From Amorphoplanes friuliensis DSM 7358 (lineage in GTDB: Bacteria > Actinomycetota > Actinomycetes > Mycobacteriales > Micromonosporaceae): a stretch of DNA of 64,000 nucleotides. Shown here in pieces: positions 51,205 to 60,344 of this stretch (its first letter is position 1; the number at the start of each line of letters is the position of its first letter). The stretch covers positions 8,028,001 through 8,092,000 of the forward strand of contig NC_022657.1 of the NCBI RefSeq assembly GCF_000494755.1, read 5' to 3'. Below the pieces are notes generated by a model. That model was not told where the DNA came from. It did no database searches and saw only the letters and a list, made by a program, of their open reading frames with translations. A program made the translations under genes and the position numbers.

Positions 51205-51248
51205 GACTGAATGATGCCCGCCCGAACCGCCCAGGACCGCCGAAACCG

Positions 51249-52247
51249 TCAGACTTCGGCCAGACGGCGACCGGCGTCCCGGCAAGCGTTCAGCACCGCA
51301 CGCACGTAGGGCTGCGGCGCACCGGCCAGCCCGCACTCGGGAGTGATCACGACCTGCTCCGGCAACCGGGCCGCGGAAAAACCGAGCCGGCTCCACAGTG
51401 TGCTCACCCGATCGGCGATCTTCGCCGACGTCGGCGGCCGAGCCCCCGGTGCCGGCACCGTCGCCACCGCACCGGCAAAAAGCCCGAGCCCGGCCTCCAG
51501 CGCCTCCCCCAGCGGATCAAGATCCTTGACCAGCCCGAGGTCCAGCGCCACAGCCGCGGCCCCTGCATCCCGCACAACCTGCAAAGGTACGCCCGGAGCA
51601 CAGCAATGCACGATCACCGGCACCCCGACCGCCTCGACGATCGTCCGCAGTCCGGTCGCCGCGTCCGGCCCGTCGACGGCCCGATAGGCACTGAAGCCGC
51701 TCTCGGTCGGGATGTGTCCGTCGAGGACCGCCGGCAGCGAAGGCTCGTCGAGCTGCAGCAGCACCGAAGCCCGCGGAAGCCGCCGCTGCACGTCGGCGAC
51801 ATGCCGCCGCAGCCCCTCGGCCAGCGAGTTGGTGAGGTCACGCACGGCGCCGGCGTCGCGCAGCATCCGCCCACCGATCGCCAGATCCAGGCTTGAGGCC
51901 AGCGTCCACGGCCCGGCGGCCTGAACCTTGATCGGCCCGGCGTACCGGTCGGCCTGCTCGGTCAACTGGTCCAGGTCACGCTCGAGCAGATCAGCGATCC
52001 GCCGCTGGTCCTTCCCGGGCCGGAGCGCCATCTGCCAGCGCCCCACGTACAGCTGCACGGGAAGCTCGACCAGAAAACCGGCACTGCGCCCGATCATGTC
52101 CGCACCGGGCCCGCGCGCCGGCAACTCCGCCAGATGCGGCAGGTCGGGCAACTCCCCCATGATCAGCCGCTGAGCCTCGGCGATGTCGGTCCCGGGCAAC
52201 GACCCGAGCCCGGTAGCCGCCCCGACCGGCCACGGAAAGTCACTCAC
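51249..52247 (-). CDS. Single-domain MetE-like (cobalamin-independent methionine synthase family) protein
   Basis: This 332-residue protein corresponds to the catalytic half of MetE only. The zinc ligands are kept (VIVHCCAPG with His-x-Cys and TPECGLAG with the distal Cys), while the N-terminal MetE half is absent. Similar short proteins occur in many actinobacteria beside ligA; the methyl donor is not known. GTG 52247 overlaps the end of mnmA by eight bases. Confidence 0.82.
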   Translation of the reverse strand: MSDFPWPVGAATGLGSLPGTDIAEAQRLIMGELPDLPHLAELPARGPGADMIGRSAGFLVELPVQLYVGRWQMALRPGKDQRRIADLLERDLDQLTEQADRYAGPIKVQAAGPWTLASSLDLAIGGRMLRDAGAVRDLTNSLAEGLRRHVADVQRRLPRASVLLQLDEPSLPAVLDGHIPTESGFSAYRAVDGPDAATGLRTIVEAVGVPVIVHCCAPGVPLQVVRDAGAAAVALDLGLVKDLDPLGEALEAGLGLFAGAVATVPAPGARPPTSAKIADRVSTLWSRLGFSAARLPEQVVITPECGLAGAPQPYVRAVLNACRDAGRRLAEV

Positions 52248-53526
52248 CCCGCGACGACCCAGCTCCACCAGAACGCGCAGCACTACCGACCAACGCAGAA
52301 CCCTCAGCCGAAGCCGCACCACCCGCTCCAGCCGCGTGATCGGCCGAAGCTGCCCCGCCGCCCGGAACCGAACCGGAACCGGCGACCTCCGAACCGGCCG
52401 AGAGGACCGCGGAGCCGGCCGAGGTGGAGGCGGGAGCCTGCGAGGGTGGGTTGGCGGGGAGGCCGGCGGAGATAGTGGCTGAGCCAAGGACGATGTCGCC
52501 GTCCGGGTCTGGGCGGTAAGCCACGATCGCCTGACCGGCCGCAACACCCCGGGCCGGCGAGTGGAGATGCGCCACCAGGCCGTTTGCGTCGACCGTCACC
52601 GCCGCCTTGACGACCTCGCCGTGAGCGCGCAGCTGAACCTCGCACTCGACCGGCGTCTCCGTACCGTGCCAGATGGGACGGGCTGCCGTGACCGTGTCGA
52701 CCTCGAGGTCCTCGCGGGAGCCGACCGTGACCGTGTTGGTCTTCGGCGTGATCGACAGGACGTAGCGCGGGCGGCCGTCAGGGGCCGGGACCCGGAGGTC
52801 GAGGCCCTTGCGCTGGCCGACCGTGTAGGAATAAGCGCCCGCGTGCTGCCCGAGAACGGCACCCGTGCGGGAGTCGACGATGTCACCCGGCGACTCACCC
52901 AGGCGGGAGGCCAGGAAGCCGCGGGTGTCCCCGTCGGCGATGAAGCAGATGTCGTGGGAGTCCGGCTTGTCGGCAACGGCAAGGCCACGCTCGGCGGCCT
53001 CCTCGCGAACCTGGGCCTTCGTCGAGTCGCCGAGCGGGAAGATCGCCCGGTCGAGCTGCGCGCGAGTCAGAACGGCCAGGACGTACGACTGGTCCTTGGC
53101 GATGTCGACGCTGCGGCGCAGGTGGCCGTCCGCACCCAGACGCGCATGGTGACCGGTGACAACGGCATCGAAGCCGAGCGCGACCGCCCGGTCCAGCACA
53201 GCCTCGAACTTGATCTTCTCGTTGCAGCGCAGGCACGGATTCGGGGTCCGCCCGGCCGCGTATTCGGCGACAAAATCGTCGACGACATTCTCATGGAACT
53301 GGTCCGCCATGTCCCACACGTAGAACGGAATCCCGATGACGTCGGCAGCCCGCCGCGCATCCCGAGAATCCTCCAGCGTGCAACAACCCCGCGCACCGGT
53401 CCGATAGGTCTGCGGATTCCGCGCCAGCGCCAGATGCACACCGGTCACGTCATGACCGGCATCACGGGCGCGCGCGGCAGCGACGGCGGAGTCGACTCCC
53501 CCGGACATAGCTGCAAGCACTCGCAC
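52240..53526 (-). CDS. mnmA: tRNA-specific 2-thiouridylase
   Basis: MnmA adds sulfur to U34 of Lys, Glu and Gln tRNAs. Seen: PP-loop (AAMSGGVDSAVAAA), CCTLEDSRDARRAADV region and the catalytic Cys in SHDICFIADGDT. The first 356 residues match the family, but a C-terminal tail of about 70 residues made of Gly, Ala and Ser is added. The stop overlaps the MetE-like start. The cysteine desulfurase next upstream supplies the sulfur in other species. Confidence 0.95.
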   Translation of the reverse strand: MRVLAAMSGGVDSAVAAARARDAGHDVTGVHLALARNPQTYRTGARGCCTLEDSRDARRAADVIGIPFYVWDMADQFHENVVDDFVAEYAAGRTPNPCLRCNEKIKFEAVLDRAVALGFDAVVTGHHARLGADGHLRRSVDIAKDQSYVLAVLTRAQLDRAIFPLGDSTKAQVREEAAERGLAVADKPDSHDICFIADGDTRGFLASRLGESPGDIVDSRTGAVLGQHAGAYSYTVGQRKGLDLRVPAPDGRPRYVLSITPKTNTVTVGSREDLEVDTVTAARPIWHGTETPVECEVQLRAHGEVVKAAVTVDANGLVAHLHSPARGVAAGQAIVAYRPDPDGDIVLGSATISAGLPANPPSQAPASTSAGSAVLSAGSEVAGSGSVPGGGAASADHAAGAGGAASAEGSALVGSAARSGGAGSSRGE

Positions 53527-53790
53527 ACAGCAAGCCTATCCGCCGCCCCCGACAACGTTCACCAGCGGCAGCCACATCACCGCAGAGTAGGCATCCAACC
53601 CCACAACGCAGCGCCTCCCGACCGAAAGCTCGAGATGGGCGGCCCGAGGTGGGCCCAAGGTGGCGGTTGGAGCAGCGCAAAAGCGCGAGGCGTAGGTGAG
53701 CAGGCAGAGGCGCCGGGCGGGACTACGCGAGGCGCCAGGCGGACCGCGAGACGCCAGGCAGGAAGGCGCAGGACTGCGCCTACCGAATCC

Positions 53791-54178
53791 CCAACATCAA
53801 GGAAGTCGGCGCAACACAGACGCCAAGCGCGAGCCGGGGAAGGCGCGAAGGCCCGAGACCGAACCTGCCGAGACCCCAACATCAAGGAAGTCGGCCCAAC
53901 ACTGCCGCGAGGCACGGGACCGGCCCCGCCAAATCCGACATCAAGGAAATCGGCCCAACACCGCCGCGAGACGCAGGACCAGCCCCGCCGAAACCCCAAC
54001 ATCAAGGCAATCGGCGCCACACGGACGCCCAGCGCAAGGCGCCAGGCGGAAAGCGCGAGACCGGGCCTGCCAAATCCCCGACATCAAGGAAATCGGCGCA
54101 ACACAGACGCCAAGCGCAAAGCGCCAGGCTGAAAGCGCGAGACCCGGCCCACCGAAACCCCGACATCAAGGAAGTCGG
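53791..54178. repeat. Intergenic inverted-repeat array B (six units)
   Basis: Six 19-base units of the form CCRAC-ATCAAGGMA-RTCGG start at 53791, 53876, 53935, 53996, 54078 and 54160, spaced 59-85 bases. They share the ATCAAGGA core with array A, and the spacers share CGCAACACAG and GACGCC words. Three units have perfectly pairing arms (CCGAC/GTCGG at 54160), others one mismatch. The array fills most of the 809-base gap between mnmA and the cysteine desulfurase (53527-54335), which otherwise shows no gene. Confidence 0.75.
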
Positions 54179-54335
54179 CGCAACACGGACGCATGGTGCC
54201 GGACGCCAGGCGAAAAGACGCGAGGCGCGGAAGACGCGTGGCGGACGCACAAGGTGTGGTGGGGACTCGATGTCCCCCCGCAGCAGCCGCCCGGCAGGCA
54301 GGGCTGCGGGCAGGGCCGCTGACGCGGCCCGCCGG

Positions 54336-55511
54336 TCAGCGGGGCGTTTTCCAGGCGGTGGCCCGGCGGGCGCGTTCTACCGCCCCAGGCAGAGCCGCCA
54401 GCAGCGCGTCGATGTCGGCCGCTGTAGACGTGTGGCCCAGCGTGAAGCGCAGCGAGGATCGCGCGCGGTCGTTGTCGGCGCCCATGGCCAGCAGGACGTG
54501 GGACGGCTGGGCGACCCCGGCCGAGCAGGCCGAGCCCGTCGAGCAAGAGATGCCCTGGGCGTCCAGGAGGAGGAGCAGGGCGTCGCCCTCGCAGCCGGGG
54601 AAAGAAAAGTGGGCGTTGCCTGGGAGACGGTCCGTGGGGTCGCCGTTGTAGACCGCGTCGGGCACTGCTTCGCGGACGCGGGAGGTCAGGTCGTCGCGGA
54701 GGGCGGCGATTCTGGCGGCGTACTCCTGCTGGGTTTTGACTGCGGTTTCGACCGCGACGGCGAACGCGACCACGCCGGGGGTGTCGAGGGTGCCGGAGCG
54801 GACGTCGCGTTCCTGGCCGCCGCCGTGGAGGAGGGGGGTGGCGGCGATGTCGCGGCCGAGGAGGAGGGCGCCGACGCCGACCGGGCCGCCGAGTTTGTGG
54901 CCGGTGAGGGTGAGGGCCGCGGCGCCGCTCGCGGCGAAGTCGACGGGGACCTGGCCGACGGCCTGGACCGCGTCGGTGTGGAACGGGATGCCGGCGCCGG
55001 CGGCCAGGCGGGCCAGGGCGGCGACGGGCTGGATCGTGCCGACCTCGTTGTTGGCCCACTGGGTGCTGATCACGGCGATCTCGTCGCCGTGCTCGGCGAT
55101 CAGGGCGGCCAGGGCTTCGGGGTCGACGCGGCCGGCCTCGTCGACGGCGAGCCAGCTGATGTCGGCTCCCTCGTGGCTGCCGAGCCAGTCGACGGCGTCG
55201 AGGACGGCGTGGTGCTCGACCGCCGACGCGACCACGCGGTTGCGGCGCTGGTCGGCGGTGCGGCGGGCCCAGTAGATGCCCTTGGTGGCGAGGTTGTCGC
55301 TCTCGGTCCCGCCGCTGGTGAAGATCACTTCGGAGGGGCGGGCGCCGAGGACTGCGGCGATGCGTTCGCGGGATTCTTCGACCAGCCGGCGGGCGCCCCG
55401 GCCGGCGGCGTGCAGGGACGACGGATTGCCGACCTCGCGGGCGGCGGCGACGTAGGCGTCGAGCGCTTCGGCGAGCATCGGCGTGGTCGCCGCGTGATCC
55501 AGGTAGGCCAT
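54336..55511 (-). CDS. iscS: Cysteine desulfurase (NifS/IscS class)
   Basis: This PLP enzyme releases sulfur from cysteine for tRNA thiolation and Fe-S clusters. Seen: YLDHAATTP start, TSGGTESDNLA, the PLP lysine in LTGHKLGGPVG, and the persulfide cysteine in CSTGSACSAG. ATG 55511 fits the family; the open frame to 55610 contains the etfA terminator. The length is 391. It lies upstream of mnmA, as in other actinobacteria, but separated from it by repeat array B. Confidence 0.92.
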   Translation of the reverse strand: MAYLDHAATTPMLAEALDAYVAAAREVGNPSSLHAAGRGARRLVEESRERIAAVLGARPSEVIFTSGGTESDNLATKGIYWARRTADQRRNRVVASAVEHHAVLDAVDWLGSHEGADISWLAVDEAGRVDPEALAALIAEHGDEIAVISTQWANNEVGTIQPVAALARLAAGAGIPFHTDAVQAVGQVPVDFAASGAAALTLTGHKLGGPVGVGALLLGRDIAATPLLHGGGQERDVRSGTLDTPGVVAFAVAVETAVKTQQEYAARIAALRDDLTSRVREAVPDAVYNGDPTDRLPGNAHFSFPGCEGDALLLLLDAQGISCSTGSACSAGVAQPSHVLLAMGADNDRARSSLRFTLGHTSTAADIDALLAALPGAVERARRATAWKTPR

Positions 55512-55566
55512 CACGGAGAAGCTTATGCCTTGAGCCGTCAACCGAAACGGCCCGGATGCACGGCGC

Positions 55567-55600
55567 GAAAAACGGCCCGGCGGAGAAGACCGCCGGGCCG
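55567..55600 (-). terminator. Rho-independent terminator after etfA
   Basis: CGGCCCGGCGG and its complement (11 pairs) around AGAAGA, followed on the minus strand by TTTTT. It begins 17 bases after the etfA stop. Confidence 0.85.
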
Positions 55601-55616
55601 CTTCGAACAACCGTGA

Positions 55617-56576
55617 TTATTTGCGCTTGCGGATCTCGTCGTCGGCCTGGGGCACGATCTTGAAGAGGTCGCCGACCACGCCGAAGTCGGCCAGTTCGAA
55701 GATCGGGGCCTCGGGGTCCTTGTTGACCGCGACGATCGTCTTCGAGGTCTGCATGCCGGCCCGGTGCTGGATCGCACCGGAGATGCCGAGCGCCACGTAG
55801 AGCTGCGGCGACACGGTCTTGCCGGTCTGGCCGACCTGGAACTGGTGCGGGTAGTACCCGGAGTCGACGGCCGCGCGGGAGGCGCCGACGGCACCGCCGA
55901 GCAAGTCGGCCATCTCCTCGACCAGCTTGAAGTTGTCGGCGTTGCCCACGCCGCGGCCGCCGGAGACGACGATCGAGGCCTCGCTGAGCTCCGGGCGGGA
56001 GCCCTTCTGCTCGGCGACCCGCTCGACGACCTTGGTGAGCTTGTCGGTGTCCGAGACGGTGATCGTGAGCTGCTCGATCGCCGGGGTGGCCGGGGACGGC
56101 GCCGGGGTCACGGAGTTCGGGCGGATGGTGATGATCGGCAGGCCCTTGGTGACCTTGGACTTGACGATCGTGGAACCGGCGAAGACGACCTGGGTCGCCG
56201 TGCCGTCGGCGGCCACCTCGACCGCGTCGGCCAGCAGACCGTTGTCGAGCTTGACCGCGAGCCGGCCCGCGATCTCCTTGCCCTCCTGGGTCGCACCGAG
56301 CAGTACGGCGGCGGGCTGGATGCGCTTGACCAGCTCGGCGACGGCAGTGGCCTTCGGGGCCACGAGGTACCCGTCGATCTCCTCGCCCTCGCCCGCGTAG
56401 ATCTTCTCGGCGCCGTACTCACCGAGCTTGGCGGCGAGCTGTTCGGCCGCTCCGGCGCCACCGAGCACAACGGCCGAGACGGAGCCCAGCGTGCGCGCGA
56501 TGGTCAGCATCTCGAGCGTGACCTTCTTGACGCCGGCGGCCTGGGAGGCCTCGACGACGACCAGTACTTCAGCCAT
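55617..56576 (-). CDS. etfA: Electron transfer flavoprotein subunit alpha
   Basis: The N-terminal domain (EVLVVVEASQAAGVKKVTLEM) and the FAD-binding C-terminal half (VSGGRGVGNADNFKLVE, QVGQTGKTVSPQLYVALGISGAIQHRAGM) are typical. The length is 319. It follows etfB by 14 bases. The protein passes electrons from dehydrogenases to the respiratory chain. Confidence 0.96.
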   Translation of the reverse strand: MAEVLVVVEASQAAGVKKVTLEMLTIARTLGSVSAVVLGGAGAAEQLAAKLGEYGAEKIYAGEGEEIDGYLVAPKATAVAELVKRIQPAAVLLGATQEGKEIAGRLAVKLDNGLLADAVEVAADGTATQVVFAGSTIVKSKVTKGLPIITIRPNSVTPAPSPATPAIEQLTITVSDTDKLTKVVERVAEQKGSRPELSEASIVVSGGRGVGNADNFKLVEEMADLLGGAVGASRAAVDSGYYPHQFQVGQTGKTVSPQLYVALGISGAIQHRAGMQTSKTIVAVNKDPEAPIFELADFGVVGDLFKIVPQADDEIRKRK

Positions 56577-56590
56577 GGTGGGAGCCCCTC

Positions 56591-57370
56591 TCAGACGAAC
56601 TTCTCGGCGGCGAGGTACGCGACGAGCTGCTCGCCACCCGTACCCTCGTCAGTGATCTTGGTGCCGGCGGACCGCGGGGGCCGCTTCGCGAACTCGACCA
56701 CCGCGGAGGTCGCGCCGGCCGTGCCCACCTCGTCGGCGGAGATGCCCAGGTCGGCGAGCGACAGGCTCTGCACCGGCTTCTTCTTCGCGGCCATGATCCC
56801 CTTGAACGACGGGTAACGCGGCTCGTTGATCGTGTCCCAGACGCTGACGACGGCGGGCGTGGCCGCGGTGACGACCTCGTAGCCCTCGTCGGTCTGCCGC
56901 TCGGCGGTCAGCTGGGAGCCGTCGACGGTGAGCTTGCGGGCGCCGGTGAGCGCCGCGATGCCGAGCCGCTCGGCCAGCATGTGGGGCATGACCTGGACGC
57001 GGCCGTCGGTCGACTCGGCGCCGCAGAGCACCAGGTCGGCATTGAGCGTGCCGAGCGCGGCGGCCAGCACCTTGGAGGTCGCGACGGCGCAGGAACCGTG
57101 CAGCGCGTCGTCCTGCACGTGGACGGCCTTGTCGGGGCCCATGGAGAGCGCCTTGCGGATCGACTCGGTGGCGCGTTCGGGGCCCATCGTCAGGACGGTC
57201 ACCTCACCACCGTGCGCCTCTTTGATCTTCAGCGCTTCCTCGATGGCGTACTCGTCCATCTCGTTGATGACGTTGTTCGCCGAGGTGCGCTCGACGGTGT
57301 TGTCGCCCTCGCTCAGGGTGCGCTCGGCACCGGAGTCGGGCACCTGCTTGACCAGTACGACGATGTTCAT
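56591..57370 (-). CDS. etfB: Electron transfer flavoprotein subunit beta
   Basis: The 259-residue protein opens with NIVVLVKQVPDSGAERTL and has VLTMGPERATESIRKALSMG and LVLCGAESTDG. It binds AMP and forms a dimer with EtfA encoded next. Confidence 0.96.
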   Translation of the reverse strand: MNIVVLVKQVPDSGAERTLSEGDNTVERTSANNVINEMDEYAIEEALKIKEAHGGEVTVLTMGPERATESIRKALSMGPDKAVHVQDDALHGSCAVATSKVLAAALGTLNADLVLCGAESTDGRVQVMPHMLAERLGIAALTGARKLTVDGSQLTAERQTDEGYEVVTAATPAVVSVWDTINEPRYPSFKGIMAAKKKPVQSLSLADLGISADEVGTAGATSAVVEFAKRPPRSAGTKITDEGTGGEQLVAYLAAEKFV

Positions 57371-57581
57371 CGCGCTTCGACGACCCTCCTGTTGTGTGGA
57401 CGCACGTCTTGCTGCCGGAACCGCGGCCCCCTTCGGAGGTTACCCGTCGGTAGCTTATGGGTCTCCACCACCAAGAGTGACTCACCTCACCTCGGTGTCC
57501 GGCGTGGCCTCATCTTCTCCCACCGCTCAGGCCGACCGGCCCGAGGGACCTTCTTCACCCGGCTGGTCAATAATCGACCGC

Positions 57582-57959
57582 GTGCTCGATCAGTGGTTCA
57601 ACCCGCAGAAGACGCCCGTGGTCGGCGAGAAGCCCGACTACCGGTTCTCGCTGGCGAACGAGCGCACCTTCCTCGCCTGGATCCGGACCGCCCTCGCACT
57701 GCTGGCCGGCGGTCTCGCCTGCGCGCAGTTCCTGCCACCGCTGCCCATCGCCCACCTCAGGGAGGGCATCGCGGTCGCGTTGCTGCTGCTCGGAGGGGTT
57801 GTTGCCGTCCGCGCGGTCGATCACTGGGCCCGGACGGAGAGGGCCATGCGCCTCGGCACCGATCTGCCGAAATCCCGGTTCCCGGCGATCCTGGCCCTGT
57901 TCGTGGCCGTCGGCGCGCTGCTGCTGGTCGTAGCCGTGCTGATCAAAGCGTTTTCGTGA
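57582..57959 (+). CDS. DUF202 family membrane protein (YidH-like)
   Basis: LANERTFLAWIRTALALLAGG is the DUF202 signature, followed by three hydrophobic segments and RTERAMRLGTDLP. The start is uncertain; GTG 57582 gives 125 residues without a clear ribosome site. The stop overlaps the second DUF202 gene (GTGA), so the two are co-translated. The function is unknown. Confidence 0.82.
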   Translation: MLDQWFNPQKTPVVGEKPDYRFSLANERTFLAWIRTALALLAGGLACAQFLPPLPIAHLREGIAVALLLLGGVVAVRAVDHWARTERAMRLGTDLPKSRFPAILALFVAVGALLLVVAVLIKAFS

Positions 57960-58276
57960 GCACCGTTGAAAGAGTGAATCCGGACCCCGGCGCCTCCGCG
58001 GAACGCACGCGGCTGGCCTGGCGGCGTACCGGACTGTCGGCGACGGCGGTGGCGTTGCTGGCCGCACGACCGGCCTTCGTCCCGGGGGCCGGCGTCTGGA
58101 CCTTTCTCGTCGCGGCCGGCGCGATGGCCGGCTGGGCCGCCCTGATCGGCCTCGCCTACCGCCGGGCGCGAGGGCTCAACGCCTGGCCACCCCGGCCCGG
58201 ACAGCGCACGATCACGGCCTACGCGGCCCTCACGGTCGGGTTCACCATTCTCGGTACGGTGCTTGTCACGCTCTGA
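57956..58276 (+). CDS. DUF202 family membrane protein, second copy
   Basis: This shorter 106-residue paralogue keeps AERTRLAWRRTGLSATAVALL and three hydrophobic segments. GTG 57956 overlaps the stop of the first copy, indicating a heteromeric pair. Function is unknown. Confidence 0.82.
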   Translation: MSTVERVNPDPGASAERTRLAWRRTGLSATAVALLAARPAFVPGAGVWTFLVAAGAMAGWAALIGLAYRRARGLNAWPPRPGQRTITAYAALTVGFTILGTVLVTL

Positions 58277-58314
58277 TCGTCGCCGTTCGGGGTGAGGCGC
58301 GTCATCATTGCCTC

Positions 58315-58653
58315 ATGGTCCGGTTGTTCGTCTTCCTGGCTGCCGTGCAGCTTGTCCTTCTGGTGCTCGCGCTCATCAGCGTCCTGTCCGCCGACCGGGT
58401 ACGCACGATGCCGCGTGTGCTGTGGGTGCTCGTCATCCTGCTGATCCCCCTGATCGGCCCCCTGGCGTACTTCCTCTGGGGCCGGCCCGTGTCACCACCC
58501 CGTGAGGGCGGGCCGATCCGCCGCGGAAATCCCCGCCCGACCTCGCCCGACGACGATCCGGACTTCCTGCGGTCCATGGACAGCGAGCAGTCCCGTCGTG
58601 ACCGGGAACTGCTCGCCCAGTGGGAGCGTGAGCTGGAGAAGAACGACGAGTAG
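58315..58653 (+). CDS. PLDc_N-domain membrane protein
   Basis: Two hydrophobic segments with the PLDc_N pattern (VLVILLIPLIGPLAYFLWGRP, quoted in part: PLIGPLAYFLWGRP) are followed by a charged cytoplasmic tail of about 55 residues. There is no phospholipase catalytic domain, as is usual for these short actinobacterial proteins. ATG 58315. It ends three bases before the convergent acetolactate synthase homologue. Confidence 0.82.
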   Translation: MVRLFVFLAAVQLVLLVLALISVLSADRVRTMPRVLWVLVILLIPLIGPLAYFLWGRPVSPPREGGPIRRGNPRPTSPDDDPDFLRSMDSEQSRRDRELLAQWERELEKNDE

Positions 58654-58656
58654 CGG

Positions 58657-60279
58657 TCAGGCCAGGTTGGACGACCGCGGGTACGCGTCGGCCGGGTCGG
58701 TCAGCACGTTGACCAGGTACGGGACACCGGCGTCGAAGGCACGCGTCAGCGCCGGCCCGAGGTCGGAGGACTTCTCGACCGTCTCGCCCGCACCACCGAG
58801 CGCCTCCACGACACGGTCGTACCGCAGACCCGGCTGCAGGTCGGCCGCGACGTCGTAGCCGTACATGGCCTGCATCGGGTGCTTCTCGAGGCCCCAGATG
58901 CCGTTGTTGCCGACCACGATCACGACGGGCAGTCCCTGCCGGGCCAGCGACTCGGCGTCCATCAGCGAGAAGCCGGCCGCGCCGTCGCCCATGAGGACGC
59001 AGATCTGGCGGTCGGGGTAGGTGACGCGGGCTCCCATCGCGTACCCGAGGCCGGTGCCGAGGCAGCCGTACGGGCCGGGGTCGAGCCAGGTGCCGGGCTG
59101 GGCGGGCTCGAGGAAGCGCCCGGCGTAGGAGACGAAGTCGCCGCCGTCGCCGATCGTGACCGCGTCGGGGGCGAGCACCTTGCGCAGCTCCCCGTAGATC
59201 CGGGCGGGCTTGATCGGGTCGGACTCCGCAGCCATCGCCTCGGCGTCGCGGGCCTTGCCGGCGTCCTCTGCCGTGCGCAGGCCTTCGACCCACTCGGTGT
59301 GGTCGGCGCGGCTGCCGGTGTGGTTCGCCAGTGCGGTGAGGATCAGGCGCAGGTCACCGGCCGGCGAGACCGCGGTCTCGACGTGCCCGGCGCGCTGGCT
59401 GGGGGCGTCGACGATGTGCACGACCTGGGCGGCGCCGAACTCGCCGAACCCGAGACGGAAGTCGAGCGGCGTGCCGATGACGGCGACCACGTCGGCCTCG
59501 TTGAGGGCGGGACGCCGCGCCTTGGCGAAGGAGAGCGGGTGGCCCGGCGGCAGCGCGCCGCGGCCCATGCCGTTGGTGAAGACGGGCACCTGCAGCGCCT
59601 CGGCGGCGGCCCGCAGCTCGGCGATGGCGTTGCCACCCCACACGTCGGAGCCGGCGATGATGACCGGTCGCTCGGCGCCGGCCAGCAGTGCGGCGGCGCG
59701 GGCCACGTCGTCGGGGTCGGGCTCGATCACCGGGATCTCGGGGGCGCCCGGCGCGGCGGCGTCCTCGCTGGAGAAGAGCACTTCCAGCGGCAGGTCGAGG
59801 AAGGCCGGGCCGCGGTGGGCGGTCAGCGCGGCGGTCAGCGCCTTGGCCACCTCGGCCGGGATCTCGTCGGTCCCGCCGACCGTGGCGGCGTACTTCGTGA
59901 CCGGCTTGACCAGCGGCACGTGGTCGATCTCCTGCAGGCTGCCGGAACCCCAGCGGAAGGCCGGCGCGCGGCCACCCATCACCAGCACCGGGGAGGCGTT
60001 GAAGAAGGCGCTGGTCAGACCGGAGATGCCGTTCGTGACGCCAGGGCCGGCGGTGAGCACGGCCAGGCCGGGACGCCGCTGCAGCTTGGCGACGGCTTCC
60101 GCGGCGAAGACCGCCGACTGCTCGTGACGCACGTCGTAGATCGGGAAGCCCGCCTTGTGCGCGGCGTCGTACAGCGGGAAGACGTGCCCACCGGAGAGGG
60201 TGAACATCTCCGTGACCCCGTAGGCCCGCAGCGCCGCCAGCGCCAGGTCCCCGCCGTGGCCCTCGATCATTTCCGCCAT
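58657..60279 (-). CDS. ThDP-dependent acetolactate synthase homologue (IlvG-like)
   Basis: The 540-residue protein has the ThDP enzyme layout: FTLSGGHVFPLYD, catalytic Glu in VRHEQSAVFAAEA, TAGPGVTNGISG, then GGRAPAFRWGSGSLQEIDH, and the C-terminal MGDGAAGFSLMDAESL to VGNNGIWG ThDP motif. The GGHxF and RAPxxRWGxGSLQEIDHVP words are those of the mycobacterial IlvG group. It lacks the FAD-domain words of ilvB here and stands away from ilvN. The real substrate is not known; oxalyl-CoA decarboxylase-like activity is an alternative. Confidence 0.85.
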   Translation of the reverse strand: MAEMIEGHGGDLALAALRAYGVTEMFTLSGGHVFPLYDAAHKAGFPIYDVRHEQSAVFAAEAVAKLQRRPGLAVLTAGPGVTNGISGLTSAFFNASPVLVMGGRAPAFRWGSGSLQEIDHVPLVKPVTKYAATVGGTDEIPAEVAKALTAALTAHRGPAFLDLPLEVLFSSEDAAAPGAPEIPVIEPDPDDVARAAALLAGAERPVIIAGSDVWGGNAIAELRAAAEALQVPVFTNGMGRGALPPGHPLSFAKARRPALNEADVVAVIGTPLDFRLGFGEFGAAQVVHIVDAPSQRAGHVETAVSPAGDLRLILTALANHTGSRADHTEWVEGLRTAEDAGKARDAEAMAAESDPIKPARIYGELRKVLAPDAVTIGDGGDFVSYAGRFLEPAQPGTWLDPGPYGCLGTGLGYAMGARVTYPDRQICVLMGDGAAGFSLMDAESLARQGLPVVIVVGNNGIWGLEKHPMQAMYGYDVAADLQPGLRYDRVVEALGGAGETVEKSSDLGPALTRAFDAGVPYLVNVLTDPADAYPRSSNLA

Positions 60280-60344
60280 GCCAGCTCCCGCCGCTCGATC
60301 CTGGCCAGCACGCTACCGGGCCGCCGGGAAAAGACGAATCAGAC

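Noticed and set aside
32377..54178. Repeat arrays as CRISPR candidates
   Set aside because: Unit spacing is irregular, units are imperfect, spacers resemble each other, and no cas gene is present.
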